A model generated the notes under the pieces. It saw only the letters and a list, made by a program, of their open reading frames with translations. It did no database searches and was not told where the DNA came from. Below, piece by piece: positions 18,322-28,153 of a stretch of 33,802 nt of DNA. The position numbers and the translations under genes were made by a program. The stretch's first letter is position 1. Each line of letters begins with the position of its first letter. Origin of the DNA: a bacterium (GTDB lineage Bacteria; Planctomycetota; UBA1135; GCA-002686595); the NCBI GenBank assembly GCA_030428965.1, contig JAUIEE010000005.1, positions 1 through 33,802 of the forward strand, given 5' to 3'.

Positions 18322-18458
18322 CGTAGGGGTTCGCCCCTACAAGAGATTCTGTTGGGAGGTGTGCGCACTTTGCGAGCAGTGCCAGCACCCGGGAAGCCCG
18401 ACAGAACCTCCTCTCTCCCTCGGGCCGGTGGTTGGCAAGGATCACCGGCCCCCTTTTT
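18322..18458 (+). ncRNA. Candidate structured small RNA of about 137 nt, family unknown
   Basis: No convincing ORF. Hairpin 1 GTAGGGG-TTCG-CCCCTAC (18323-18340); long irregular hairpin 18342-18416 (TTCTGTTGGG/CCCGACAGAA, AGAGA/TCTCT, inner GGTG/CACC and GCACT/AGTGC); 3' terminator hairpin. Confidence 0.55.
18422..18458 (+). terminator. Rho-independent terminator
   Basis: Perfect 9-bp stem GGGCCGGTG (18422-18430) / CACCGGCCC (18443-18451), then CC and TTTTTATTT. Confidence 0.82.
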
Positions 18459-18497
18459 ATTTGGGGCCAGAAAAAAGGCGGCCCGAAGGCTCGTCGC

Positions 18498-19382
18498 TCA
18501 GATGGCCCGGCTGGCGAAAGCGCCGAAGCACTGCCCTTCGATCGTGAAGACCTGGACACGGTCCCCATCCCGATCCAGGACCGCCAGGCGCGTGCTGCGG
18601 TCATCTTGCCCGGGCTCGACGACCACGTCGCTCGGCTCCATCACGCAGCCTTCCTCGTCACCGCCCTGGGCCAGCTGACGCAGCAGGCGCCCCGCGGAAT
18701 CGAACAGGAGCAACGAGCTGGCTTCGCCTCCCGCGCACACGATGATGCGCCCGTCCTCGAGAGGTGCGACGGCCGTCGGCCAGAACCTCTGGGGCGACCG
18801 GCTCACGGGCGCGAACTGGAAGTGGAAGTCCCCGTCGCGGAAGACCTGCACCTGTCCCCCACCTCCCTCGGCCACGTACACGAAGCGCCCCGCCAGGGAG
18901 ATGCCTTGTACCCGATCGAACTGGCGATCGGCGTGGCCGCGCGGCCGCAGGGAACGGATCAGAGTTCCTTCCCCGTCGAACACCTGCACGGCGTGCCGCC
19001 GGAGCCCACCGCTGGCGACGAACAGCTGCCGACCATCGGTGTCCCCGCGCACCTCGACGTCCACGGGCGCGCGCACGAGTCCGGCCGTGTCGACGGCGGC
19101 AAGCCCCTCCAGGGACTCGGACAGGCCCGCCCCGAGTCCTCCGACCTCCTGGCCGAAAACGGTGAAGGTCCTCACCCGGGACGAGGGCGTATCCGCGATC
19201 CAGAGCAGCCGATCGTCGTCCACGGCGATCCCCGCGACAACCGAACGATGCACACGCTCGTCCCGGAACGAGAAGCCTTCCGAGAGTTCGCGGCCGTCGA
19301 GGTCGTAGGCGCGCACGTGCGCGGTCTTCTCGTGGGATCCCACGTAGAGGATCCCGCGGTGGAGGGTCAGGCTGCCTTGCAT
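18498..19382 (-). CDS. NHL-type beta-propeller protein
   Basis: Repeated blades such as HAVQVFDGEGTLIRSLRPRGHADRQFDRVQGISLAGRFVYVAEGGGGQVQVF and LAVLDRDGDRVQVFTIEGQCFGAF. Confidence 0.75.
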   Translation of the reverse strand: MQGSLTLHRGILYVGSHEKTAHVRAYDLDGRELSEGFSFRDERVHRSVVAGIAVDDDRLLWIADTPSSRVRTFTVFGQEVGGLGAGLSESLEGLAAVDTAGLVRAPVDVEVRGDTDGRQLFVASGGLRRHAVQVFDGEGTLIRSLRPRGHADRQFDRVQGISLAGRFVYVAEGGGGQVQVFRDGDFHFQFAPVSRSPQRFWPTAVAPLEDGRIIVCAGGEASSLLLFDSAGRLLRQLAQGGDEEGCVMEPSDVVVEPGQDDRSTRLAVLDRDGDRVQVFTIEGQCFGAFASRAI

Positions 19383-19427
19383 GGGCGGAAGCTGCGCATC
19401 CTAACCGCTCCGAAGATCCGAACGACT

Positions 19428-20246
19428 CTAAGGCCCCTGGGCCAGGTCGCGCAGACCGAGCTGGATCCCCTCGCCTGCGACGATGTCGCGCTCCCCGCGG
19501 GAGTTGCCCCAGCGCAGGGCGCCCTCCTCGCAATCGATCTGCACGCCCTCCCTCCCGACGCGAATCCTGCCCCGGGCCTCCCGGGCCTGAACGACGCCGA
19601 GCTGCAAGACCACGCGCCAGTCCCCCTCGAACTCCACTTCGCCGCTCTGCAGGCGCACCGCCCCGCCTTCGGCCTCCTCGAGGAACAGCTGCGTGTTCGC
19701 GCCGAGCCAAAGACGACCTTGGCTCGCGTCCAGACGGGCGCGGCCCGGCCCGAGGGTCTGGCACCACTGCCCGGCGACGATCTCGGCCGTCTCCTCTTCC
19801 AGACGGTCGCCCGCCACGAGCACCGCCGCCCGGCCCTCGAGGGCCACGACTTCCAAGGCGGTCGGCCCCCGATCGAACTGGGTCCACACGAAGGCGACCA
19901 GGGCGGGGAGAAGCGCAAGACGAAGTCCGAACAGACGTGAACGGGGTCCACGAACGCCGGCCTGCAGGGCCGCCTTGCGCTGGTCGTGGCGTCGTCGCTC
20001 GCGCGCCTCTTCCTCCCGGGCATCGCGCAGCGCGCGTCCGAGGCGAGCGGCCGAGGCCAGGGTCTCGCGATAGACGTCGCGGCAGGTCGGGCACCGGGTC
20101 AAGTGCTGGCGGAAACGGCGGTCGGCTGAGCGCTTCATGCCCCCGTGCACGAACTGGGAGAGCAAGACCCGCGCCTCCTCGCAGTCGCGCCCCGTGGGCG
20201 CATCCTGGGAAGTGGCGGGGAGTTCCTTGGACGGGCGCTCTTCCAT
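19428..20246 (-). CDS. Anti-sigma-factor-like zinc-finger (zf-HC2) protein with FecR-like domain
   Basis: CEEARVLLSQFVHGGM...RFRQHLTRCPTCRDVY (HxxxCxxC), one TM segment (LALLPALVAFVW), then a FecR-like region (LEGRAAVLVAGDRLEEETAEIVAGQWCQTLGPGRARL). Confidence 0.75.
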   Translation of the reverse strand: MEERPSKELPATSQDAPTGRDCEEARVLLSQFVHGGMKRSADRRFRQHLTRCPTCRDVYRETLASAARLGRALRDAREEEARERRRHDQRKAALQAGVRGPRSRLFGLRLALLPALVAFVWTQFDRGPTALEVVALEGRAAVLVAGDRLEEETAEIVAGQWCQTLGPGRARLDASQGRLWLGANTQLFLEEAEGGAVRLQSGEVEFEGDWRVVLQLGVVQAREARGRIRVGREGVQIDCEEGALRWGNSRGERDIVAGEGIQLGLRDLAQGP

Positions 20247-20299
20247 CGCCCCAAGGATCGACCTCCGGACCCGATCTCCTTGAGCCCCCGGGGCCGGCC

Positions 20300-21772
20300 C
20301 TAGGCCAGGCGCTCGGCGGCGGCCTGAAGGCGCTTTCGCACGGCCTGGGGTCCCAGGAGTTCCATCACGTCGAACAGGTCCGGACCTCCGGCGGCCCCCG
20401 TCAGGGCACAGCGCAGGGGCTGGAAGAGCTGGGGGAACTTCAGTCCACGCTCGCCGACCCAGTCGCGGGTCCGCGCACGCACCTCCTCCGCCGGGGAACC
20501 GGCCTGGAGGTGGGGCTCGAGCCAGGCGAGGTAGTCCTTCAGGGTGTCCAGGCGGTCGGCATGCTTCCTGGCGTTCTTCTCGGCCTGGGGGTCGTACACG
20601 ACCTCGCCGTCACGCGCGAACAGGTAGGCGATGCGTGCGGGCAGATCCGCGTAGAGGCGGATGCGCTCCTGCTCCGTTGCGACGGCTCGCTCGAACCAGT
20701 CCCGGCGCTCTCGGAGGTCGGCTTCGGTCGCCAGACCGGCGGCGACCACGTAGGGCAGACAGCGCTCGGCCAGGTCCCCGACCTCGGAGGCCCGCACGTA
20801 CTCGCCGGCCAGCCACAGGAACTTCTCGGGGTCGAAGATCGAGCCCCCCTTGCTCACGTCCGCCGGATCGAAATGCCCGATCAAGTCCTGCACCGAGAAG
20901 ATCTCGGTCTTGTCGTCCAAGGCCCACCCCTGCAGGCAGAGGAAGTTCAGGACGGCCTCGGGCGGATAGCCTTTCTCCCGATAGGACTGCACCGCGGTGT
21001 CGCCGGTACGCTTGGAGAGCTTCTTCTTGTCCTTGCCGAGGATGAGCGGAAAATGCCCGAAGCTCGGAGGTTCCAGCCCCAGGGCCTCGTAGAGCAGCAC
21101 CTGCTTGGGCGTGTTCGTCAGGTGCTCCTCGCCGCGCATGACGTGGCTGATCTCCATCGAGGTGTCGTCGCACACCACGACGAAGTTGTAGGTGGGCGTG
21201 CCGTCCGAGCGCACCATGACCCAGTCGTCCACCTCGCCGTTGTCGAAGGAGACCTCGCCGCGGATCATGTCCGTGAAACGCGTCGTACCTTCGGGCACGC
21301 GAAAGCGGAGCACGAAAGGATCGCTCTCGGCGCGGCGCGCGCTCTCCTCGGGATCCAGGTCGCGCCCCTGGTAGACCGGCTTCTGTCCCGAATGCATCCA
21401 GGTCTCGCGCATGGCCTGGATCTCCTCGGTGGAATCGAAGGCACGATAGGCCGTACCGTCGGCCACCATGCGCTCGGCCAGCTCCGCATAGGAATCGAAG
21501 CGCTCGGTCTGACGGTACGGCCCGAAGTCGCCCCCCACGTCCGGCCCTTCGTCCCAGTCGATGCCGAGCCAGCGCATGCCTTCCAGCACCGCGGCCTCGT
21601 GCTCGGGGGTGGATCGCTCGCGATCGGTGTCTTCGATGCGCAGGATGAACCGGCCGCCGTGGCGACGCGCGTAGGCCCAGTTGAAGAGAGCCGTACGGGC
21701 TCCACCTATGTGGAGGCTGCCCGTGGGGCTCGGCGCGAATCGCAGGCGGACCTTTCTGTTCGACGAAGTCAA
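20300..21772 (-). CDS. gltX: Glutamyl-tRNA synthetase
   Basis: VRLRFAPSPTGSLHIGGARTALFNW (HIGH-type), RIEDTDRER, GKDKKKLSKRTG (KLSKR). TTG start inferred at 21772; full length with C-terminal anticodon-binding region. Confidence 0.96.
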   Translation of the reverse strand: MTSSNRKVRLRFAPSPTGSLHIGGARTALFNWAYARRHGGRFILRIEDTDRERSTPEHEAAVLEGMRWLGIDWDEGPDVGGDFGPYRQTERFDSYAELAERMVADGTAYRAFDSTEEIQAMRETWMHSGQKPVYQGRDLDPEESARRAESDPFVLRFRVPEGTTRFTDMIRGEVSFDNGEVDDWVMVRSDGTPTYNFVVVCDDTSMEISHVMRGEEHLTNTPKQVLLYEALGLEPPSFGHFPLILGKDKKKLSKRTGDTAVQSYREKGYPPEAVLNFLCLQGWALDDKTEIFSVQDLIGHFDPADVSKGGSIFDPEKFLWLAGEYVRASEVGDLAERCLPYVVAAGLATEADLRERRDWFERAVATEQERIRLYADLPARIAYLFARDGEVVYDPQAEKNARKHADRLDTLKDYLAWLEPHLQAGSPAEEVRARTRDWVGERGLKFPQLFQPLRCALTGAAGGPDLFDVMELLGPQAVRKRLQAAAERLA

Positions 21773-21890
21773 GGGAAGCGATGCTCCTGGTAGGGATCCG
21801 GGGGACGGCGCAGGATACGCTCGAGCTCGACCAACGGGAACCCCGGCGGAGCGCCTTGGAATCGGCGGGGCGGGCCGTAGAGTTCTCCCC

Positions 21891-23036
21891 ATGGACCCCA
21901 AGCTCCAGAGCACCGTGGCCAAGCCCGACCGAGAGTTGATCCAGAGGCTTCCGAAGGTGGCCCTGCACGAACACCTGGACGGTTGCCTGCGACCGACCAC
22001 CGTCCTGGAGCTGGCGCAGGAGAGCGGTTACGGCGACTTGCCGCGCGACGAGCCGAGTGCCCTCGGGGACTGGTTCTTCGAGGGGGCCAACCGCGGCAGC
22101 CTGCCCCTGTACCTGGAGGGCTTCACCCACACGATCGCGGTCCTGCAGGAGGCCGGCGCCCTGGAGCGGGCCGCCTACGAGTACGTCGAGGACCTGCACC
22201 GGGACGGAGTCGTCTACGGCGAGGTGCGCTTCGCTCCGCACTTCCACACGGCCCATGGGCTGGGCCTGGACGGCGTGATGCTGGCCGTGCTGAAGGGGCT
22301 GAGGCGCGGCAAGGAAGAGTTCGGCGTGGAGTTCGGGCTGATCGTTTGCGCCCTGCGCAACGAGGATCCCGACCTCTCCACGAAGCTGGTGGAGCTGGCC
22401 CTCAGCTTCCGGGGCCAGGGCTGCGTGGGCTTCGACCTGGCCGGGGAAGAGGCCGGACATCCGGCCAAGGAACACCTGCGCGCCTTCCAGCTGGCGAAGC
22501 GCAAGAACTTCTCGATCACGATCCACGCCGGGGAGAGCTTCGGACCGGAGAGCATCTGGCAAGCCCTCCAGTACTGCGGCGCCCATCGCATCGGGCACGG
22601 TACGCGCCTGATCGAGGACCTGGTGATCTACGACGGCAAGGTGATCAAGATCGGCTCCTTGGCCCAGTACGTGCTCGACCATCGAATTCCCCTCGAGATC
22701 TGCTTGTCGAGCAACGTCCACACCGGAGCGACCGCCTCCCTGGGCGAACACCCCTTCCCCGTTCTTCAGGAGCTGGGCTTTCGAGTGACCCTGAACACGG
22801 ACAACCGCCTGATGAGCCGCACGACCATGAGCGAGGAATACGCCCTCGCCGTCGAGCACTTCGGGTGCAGCCTGGACGACCTGGAGACGCTCTCGGTGAA
22901 CGGCATGAAGTCCGCCTTCGCCCACTACGACGAACGTTGTCGGCTGATCTTCGATCGCGTCAAGAGCGGCTACAGCGCCCTCCGGCGGGAGCTCGGACTG
23001 CCCCAGCGCCAACGCTACCCTTCCCCCGAAGCATGA
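21891..23036 (+). CDS. add: Adenosine deaminase
   Basis: PKVALHEHLDGCLRP, ITIHAGES, HRIGHGTRL, LEICLSSNVHTGA, VTLNTDNRLMS. Confidence 0.93.
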   Translation: MDPKLQSTVAKPDRELIQRLPKVALHEHLDGCLRPTTVLELAQESGYGDLPRDEPSALGDWFFEGANRGSLPLYLEGFTHTIAVLQEAGALERAAYEYVEDLHRDGVVYGEVRFAPHFHTAHGLGLDGVMLAVLKGLRRGKEEFGVEFGLIVCALRNEDPDLSTKLVELALSFRGQGCVGFDLAGEEAGHPAKEHLRAFQLAKRKNFSITIHAGESFGPESIWQALQYCGAHRIGHGTRLIEDLVIYDGKVIKIGSLAQYVLDHRIPLEICLSSNVHTGATASLGEHPFPVLQELGFRVTLNTDNRLMSRTTMSEEYALAVEHFGCSLDDLETLSVNGMKSAFAHYDERCRLIFDRVKSGYSALRRELGLPQRQRYPSPEA

Positions 23037-24061
23037 ACCCGCGCGCGCACGCCCCCGAGGACTTCCAGGGTCGAGTCGAGATTCGCACCTTCGAGAGCAC
23101 GCTCCTGAAGCACAACCGGCTGGGAGATCGCGCCACCCGTGAGGTGCCGGTGTACCTGCCCCCCGGATGGGATCGCGGAGAGTGGCCGGTACTCTTCTGC
23201 CTGGCGGGCTTCACGGGCCGAGGTCAGAGCATGCTCGAGACCCATCCCTGGAGACGTGGCCTGGTCTGGCACTTCGATCAGGCCGTGGCCCGGGGTGAAA
23301 GCCCCGGCGCCATCCTGGTGCTGCCCGATTGCTTCACGCGCCTGGGTGGCAGCCAGTACGTGAACTCCGCAACGGTCGGCCCCTACGGCGACCACGTGGC
23401 CCGGGAGCTGACCGCCTTCGTGGACGAGCACTACCCGACGCGCACGAACGGCCGCGGCGTGATCGGCAAGTCCTCCGGCGGCTTTGGTGCCTTGCACCTG
23501 TGCATGCACTATCCCGGGACCTTCGACGCCTGCGCCTCCATCAGCGGAGACGCCGGTTTCGAGGCCATGTTCGCCGGCGAGCTCCTGGCCTGCCTGCGGG
23601 GCCTGGTGTCCTACGACATGGACCCCGGCCGATTCCTGGAAGCGTTCGCGGAGAACCCGGACCTCTCCGGCGACGGCCACGCCGTCATCAACGTGCTGGC
23701 CATGTCCGCCTGCTACTCCCCCAATCCCGCCAGCCCCCTCGGCTTCGACCTGCCGATGGACCTGGAGACGGGCCAGCGCCGGGAAGACGTGTGGAACAGG
23801 TGGCTGGCCTTCGACCCGGTGCAGGCCGTCGAACGGCACGCCGAGCCCCTGCGAGCCCTGCGCCTCTTGCACCTCGAGTGCGGCTTGCGCGATGAGTTCC
23901 ACATCCAGTGGGGCGTGCGCAGCCTATCCCGCCGCCTGTACGAGCTTTCCGTGCCCCACACCCACGAGGAGCACGGGCGCGGCCATCGGGGTCTCGACGA
24001 TCGCTACGGACCGCTGCTCGCACGCATGGCCGCCGCGCTGGATTCGGAGCCTCAGGGGTAG
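23033..24061 (+). CDS. Esterase (alpha/beta hydrolase, esterase-D/feruloyl-esterase-like family)
   Basis: [25 protein letters not shown], nucleophile elbow [14 protein letters not shown]-terminal [13 protein letters not shown] overlap with the adenosine deaminase gene. Confidence 0.88.
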   Translation: MNPRAHAPEDFQGRVEIRTFESTLLKHNRLGDRATREVPVYLPPGWDRGEWPVLFCLAGFTGRGQSMLETHPWRRGLVWHFDQAVARGESPGAILVLPDCFTRLGGSQYVNSATVGPYGDHVARELTAFVDEHYPTRTNGRGVIGKSSGGFGALHLCMHYPGTFDACASISGDAGFEAMFAGELLACLRGLVSYDMDPGRFLEAFAENPDLSGDGHAVINVLAMSACYSPNPASPLGFDLPMDLETGQRREDVWNRWLAFDPVQAVERHAEPLRALRLLHLECGLRDEFHIQWGVRSLSRRLYELSVPHTHEEHGRGHRGLDDRYGPLLARMAAALDSEPQG

Positions 24062-24402
24062 CAGGCCCTGACGACGGTGTGGATGCCCCCCCGCACCTGG
24101 AAGTCGGCCTCGATCGTCATCCGTCGCGGAGTGAGGAGGGCGACCAGGTCGTCGAGGAGCAGGTTCGTGACCGCCTCGTGGTAATGGCCCTCCTCCCGGA
24201 ACGACCAGAGGTAGAGCTTGAGGCTCTTGAGTTCCACACACAGCTCGTCGGCCACGTACTCGATGCGAATCGTGGCGAAGTCGGGCTGCCCCGTCTTGGG
24301 ACAGACGCAGGTGAACTCGGGCGTCTCGAAGTGAATCGTGTAGTCCCGCTCGGGCTTGGGGTTGGGGAAGGTCTCGAGCGCCTTGGAGGGCTGGGTCGAC
24401 AT
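24052..24402 (-). CDS. queF: NADPH-dependent 7-cyano-7-deazaguanine reductase QueF (preQ1 synthase)
   Basis: [60 protein letters not shown]: short QueF with catalytic Cys and ELKSLKLY motif. Confidence 0.95.
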   Translation of the reverse strand: MSTQPSKALETFPNPKPERDYTIHFETPEFTCVCPKTGQPDFATIRIEYVADELCVELKSLKLYLWSFREEGHYHEAVTNLLLDDLVALLTPRRMTIEADFQVRGGIHTVVRACYP

Positions 24403-24407
24403 GGGGA

Positions 24408-26588
24408 TCAATCGGGGGAAGAAGACTCCGAGCGCGTCACCCTGCGCCCGCGGGTACGGGCCACGGCGTGGCCGTCGATTCGATAGTCCAAGGTCCAGGC
24501 CACAGGTCCGCCGGAGGTCCGGAAGGCCTCGGCCACCTGACGTGCCGCACCGGGCACGCGCAGCCACCCCCCGGCTTCCGTGATGGCCCCGATCTCCTCG
24601 TAGCTCGTGTCGGCCAGATCGAAGAGACCGACGACGAACCTTCCTCCGGCACGAGGTGTGTGAAAGGGAGGGGCCAGGAACCAGTCCGCCCCGCGCACCT
24701 CGGGCGAACCTGCCTCCAGGGCCGGCAGGACCGGTTCCAACCCGGCCTCCGCCACCCGCAGGATCGCTCCCTCCAGGAACAAGAGCCGCACTCGTCCCCC
24801 CAGGCGCCAGGCGAGCGAGGATCCCAGATGGAACAGGGCGCTCGGCTCGTCGGCGTCATCCAACCAGCGGCCTTCGAGCGTTCCTTGACGAGCTTCGTTG
24901 GCGCGGGCCGACCAGCTCACCCTGGGCGGCTCGTCCGTCGAGGTTCCGCGCGTGGCCCGCACGCGCAGCACGGAGAAGGCGAGCGGATCGATGTCCAGGG
25001 AAGGCGAGCGCGCCTCGCCGCGCCACGAGCGCAGCCCGGTGCTCTCGATCGATGGTGCGAGCGACACGGCTCGCCGCCCGGCGCTGGGCTCTCCGTTGGC
25101 TCCGGCCTCGGCGGGCAGCAACAGCACCGTGGAGTCCCGCCGAAGTTGTTCCAGCTCGGGTTCGCCGCACAGGGCCAGGAAGGCCTCGCTCGCCATCGCC
25201 ACCACCCGGGTCGGGCCGTGATCGGAATCTTCCCCGGCTCGATCGAGGCCCGGGTCGAGCAGGCGATCGACCGCACGACCGAGGGGATCGACCCCGGCCA
25301 AGGGAGAGGGAGGGTCCAGGATGGCCACCGTCGCCTCGGCTCCGTGCAACTCGCGGACGGCGAGCAGTTCCCGGCGCAGGTCCTGGGCCGCCAAGGCAGC
25401 CTTGTTCCAGGGCAACGCGTTCCCGTGGGCCAAGATGGCGTACCCCAAGACGACCAGGGCCGGAATCAGGGTCCGACGCACCCCGGAGAGAGCCGTGGTG
25501 CACAAGCCGAGCCCCATGGACATGATGGCGGCGGAAGGAAGCAGGCTGCTGGCCAGAAAGAGCTCACCGGGGGTGGCGTGCAGGTCGAGGCGCAGCAGGG
25601 TTGAACCGACCAGGGCCGCGAGCCAGCCGAAGAGGATCCAGCCCCACAGCTTGGGGGCCGAGCGGGCCGCGCCGAGGACCGGATGGAGGGCGCACAGGAA
25701 CAGGGCTCCCGCCGCGATCACCCCGGCCAGCTTCAGAACCTGGGGGTTGGCCGGCAAGACCAGGAGCCCCAGCTGCTCGACCACTCCGACCACGTGCCGC
25801 GCCAGGTCCTGGCCCGAGTCGACCTCCAGCAGGGCGCGCAGGCCTGCGGGCATGGAGGAGGGACCGAAGCGCATCCAGGACAAGAAGAGGTCCAGGGAGG
25901 CGGCCGCGAGGAAGACCGCCAGGGTCGTGAAGGCCGTGCGCAGGCGAACCCGGAGAGGACGATAGCGGTGGGACGAGACCAGCTCGCTCACGGACAGCAG
26001 GATCGGCAGCCCCAGCACGAGGGGATGGGCGAAGGCGGCCAGGGCACACAAGAGGGCGCTGGTGGCGGTGAGCGAGAACTGGCGGTCCTGTCTTCCCTTG
26101 AGGAACAGGGCAGCGGACCAGGCGCCCAGGGCGGTAGCGAGCAGCTCTCCCCGGGCACCGACCTCGGCCACGGCCGGAACGGCGAGCGGATGAAGGCTCT
26201 GGATCGCAGCGCATGCCATGGCCGCGCTGGCCGCGTGCTCGCTGCCGGTCCACGGCAGGAGCAGGCGCCTCAGGTAGAACCCCAGCCCCACTCCCCCGAG
26301 GAGGAGCAGGATGAGGTTTTCCGCCCGAACCGCGAACGCATGAAAGGGCTCTTCGGCGGCATCGGAGCGATGCAGGCTACGGGAGAGCTCGAGCGAGAGC
26401 CGGGTCAGAGGTGGATCGACGTCGATGAACTCCGGCGCTCGGCCCGACTGGGCGGCCACCGAAGGCTGGGCCCGCGCGTCGAGCAGGGCGGCGTAGTCCT
26501 CGGCCAAGAGCCCCGCGCGCAGGAGCGGCGAGAAGGCGAAGGCCCCCAGGAGCAGGAAGGCGAACAGGAGCAGCGCGCGGAGGGCCAT
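24408..26588 (-). CDS. Polytopic membrane protein, GT-C/TMTC-like
   Basis: Multiple hydrophobic segments; [36 protein letters not shown] resembles the TMTC-type HPxxxxxVAxxxxRxxLL segment; early ...[10 protein letters not shown]. Confidence 0.7.
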   Translation of the reverse strand: MALRALLLFAFLLLGAFAFSPLLRAGLLAEDYAALLDARAQPSVAAQSGRAPEFIDVDPPLTRLSLELSRSLHRSDAAEEPFHAFAVRAENLILLLLGGVGLGFYLRRLLLPWTGSEHAASAAMACAAIQSLHPLAVPAVAEVGARGELLATALGAWSAALFLKGRQDRQFSLTATSALLCALAAFAHPLVLGLPILLSVSELVSSHRYRPLRVRLRTAFTTLAVFLAAASLDLFLSWMRFGPSSMPAGLRALLEVDSGQDLARHVVGVVEQLGLLVLPANPQVLKLAGVIAAGALFLCALHPVLGAARSAPKLWGWILFGWLAALVGSTLLRLDLHATPGELFLASSLLPSAAIMSMGLGLCTTALSGVRRTLIPALVVLGYAILAHGNALPWNKAALAAQDLRRELLAVRELHGAEATVAILDPPSPLAGVDPLGRAVDRLLDPGLDRAGEDSDHGPTRVVAMASEAFLALCGEPELEQLRRDSTVLLLPAEAGANGEPSAGRRAVSLAPSIESTGLRSWRGEARSPSLDIDPLAFSVLRVRATRGTSTDEPPRVSWSARANEARQGTLEGRWLDDADEPSALFHLGSSLAWRLGGRVRLLFLEGAILRVAEAGLEPVLPALEAGSPEVRGADWFLAPPFHTPRAGGRFVVGLFDLADTSYEEIGAITEAGGWLRVPGAARQVAEAFRTSGGPVAWTLDYRIDGHAVARTRGRRVTRSESSSPD

Positions 26589-26659
26589 GGACGTCCCATC
26601 CTACGGCGAGTCCAGGCCCAAGACCCAGCGAAGTCTGGGGGCCCGCAGGTCGAGTCGAC

Positions 26660-27505
26660 TCAGCTCTCCGGGTCCTCACCCTCGCCGCGGTGCTCTTCGG
26701 TGGCGTTCTCCCAGCCATCGAGCAACCAGGGCGGCAACTGCTCCCAGCGCTCCACGACGGCTCGCGCCGGCGAGTAGGCCACATGGGGCTCCAGCAGGGT
26801 ACGGACGATGAGTCTCTTGTCGTGAACGGCGATCGGAGCGACCGCGTCGGGCGCCAGGGTCAAGTCTTCCCGGCTCTCCAGGAAGACCGGCACGAAGTAG
26901 CCACGGCCGCCGCCATGGATCTGTCGCACCTCGAGCTGCCGCCACAGGGACCACTGTACGGCCCCGGCGACAGCCGCCGCCTGGGCCACGGGCGAGACGT
27001 TCATCAGACCGGGGATGCGCACCCGGCGCTCTTCGGTCCCGACGTCGAAGGCGATCACGACTTCGCTGCCGAGGGACAGTTCCGGCCACTGCCCCAGGTC
27101 CGGAGGCTGGGGAAGCTCGGAGCAACTCGGCCGCTCACCGACCCAGTTGAGGACCCAGGGGTTCTCGTTGGGCGTGCTGTTCTCGACCAGGCCGATGTAG
27201 ATGGGCGCTCCGAGGGAGGTCTGGAGCCGCCCGGCGGTCAGGACGATCTGGTCCCCGTTCCAGACGTAACGCCCCTGCTCGATCGCCAGGCGTACGTGGA
27301 CGGCGAGGTACTTGAGCAACACGAAGTTGTTGGTCCCCCACTCCTCCTCCAGCGTCAGCTCCTTGAGCAGCTGCAGGCGCCCCCCCGGAACGAAACAGAA
27401 CTGGAACAGAGACTGAATCGAGAGGTAGTCGTCCCCGAAATCCGAGAGGAGCTCGGCCTGGGTGGACTTGCGGTGATTTTCGGGATCGGCGGTTTCGGCC
27501 GGCAT
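26660..27505 (-). CDS. DUF3825-like protein of unknown function
   Basis: FGDDYLSIQSLFQFCFVPGGRLQLLKELTLEEEWG...NFVLLKYLAVHVRLAIEQGRYVWNGDQIVLTAGRLQTSLGAPIYIGLVEN...PWVLNWVG resembles the DUF3825 pattern. Confidence 0.6.
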   Translation of the reverse strand: MPAETADPENHRKSTQAELLSDFGDDYLSIQSLFQFCFVPGGRLQLLKELTLEEEWGTNNFVLLKYLAVHVRLAIEQGRYVWNGDQIVLTAGRLQTSLGAPIYIGLVENSTPNENPWVLNWVGERPSCSELPQPPDLGQWPELSLGSEVVIAFDVGTEERRVRIPGLMNVSPVAQAAAVAGAVQWSLWRQLEVRQIHGGGRGYFVPVFLESREDLTLAPDAVAPIAVHDKRLIVRTLLEPHVAYSPARAVVERWEQLPPWLLDGWENATEEHRGEGEDPES

Positions 27506-27664
27506 AGATGACGAACCGCGAGCTCGACGTACCGATGCGGGAAGCACCGCTCGGGCCCGGCGCTTGTCTTCCAGGCCCCCCGGGGGAGTATAGTGCGCTC
27601 CGTGCGCAGGTCCACGGCCTTCGTGCCCCTAGCGCGGCTCCCCTCCTCATCTCGCTCCAGAATC

Positions 27665-28117
27665 ATGATCGATCTTTTCCGACCGCTCCTCGAGGCGGCC
27701 CAGGGCCTCGACCTCGAGGACCCCTCCCGGGCCGAAGCTGCGCTCAACGAGCGCTTCGATCCCGGCGGCAAGGCGGCCGCGGCGCTGAACGCCGAGCTGC
27801 TCGCCCTCCTCGAGCAGGGCAAGATCGCCGAGCGTGGCGAGATGCCCGTGCGCTGGGGTCGGGTTGCCAAGGCCAGCGAGGAGACGCTCGGGTTCTCGAT
27901 CGACGTGGTCCACATGAACGGAGCCGGCCCCAGGCATCGCCACCCCCGCGGCGAGATCGACTACTGCGTCGCCATGGACGGATCTCCGACCTTCGACGGG
28001 CGTGAGCCTGGGTGGGTCGTCTTCCCCAACGATTCGATCCACGTACCGACCGTGGCCGGGGGCACGATGCTGATCGTGTACCTCTTGCCCAAGGGGGAGA
28101 TGGACTTCCTCGAGTAG
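27665..28117 (+). CDS. DUF4863-family cupin-like protein
   Basis: MIDLFRPLLEAAQGLDL...MNGAGPRHRHPRGEIDYCVAMDGSPTFDGREPGWVVFPNDSIHVPTVAGGTMLIVYLLPKGEMDFLE. Confidence 0.65.
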   Translation: MIDLFRPLLEAAQGLDLEDPSRAEAALNERFDPGGKAAAALNAELLALLEQGKIAERGEMPVRWGRVAKASEETLGFSIDVVHMNGAGPRHRHPRGEIDYCVAMDGSPTFDGREPGWVVFPNDSIHVPTVAGGTMLIVYLLPKGEMDFLE

Positions 28118-28153
28118 CCCGGCGTAGGATTCGTTGCGGGGGGAGAGCACGAC

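Noticed and set aside
18322-18458. Identification of the structured RNA as SRP RNA or 6S RNA
   Set aside because: It lacks the conserved SRP apical motif (GGAAG..AGCAGCC) and has no 6S-like paired ends with a central bubble, so it is left unassigned.
17249-18604. 451-aa version of the cupin ORF
   Set aside because: The N-terminal part is antisense to the 17744-18259 gene and overlaps the candidate sRNA; only the last ~130 aa look like protein.
18432-19940. 502-aa plus-strand ORF
   Set aside because: Antisense to the NHL propeller and the zf-HC2/FecR gene.
20300-21772. gltX as GluQRS (glutamyl-queuosine tRNA-Asp synthetase), given the nearby queuosine genes
   Set aside because: The protein is full length with KLSKR and a C-terminal anticodon-binding region, i.e. 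ordinary GltX; GluQRS is truncated.
20610-23012. 800-aa minus-strand ORF
   Set aside because: Antisense to adenosine deaminase and a shifted frame within gltX; no coherent domain.
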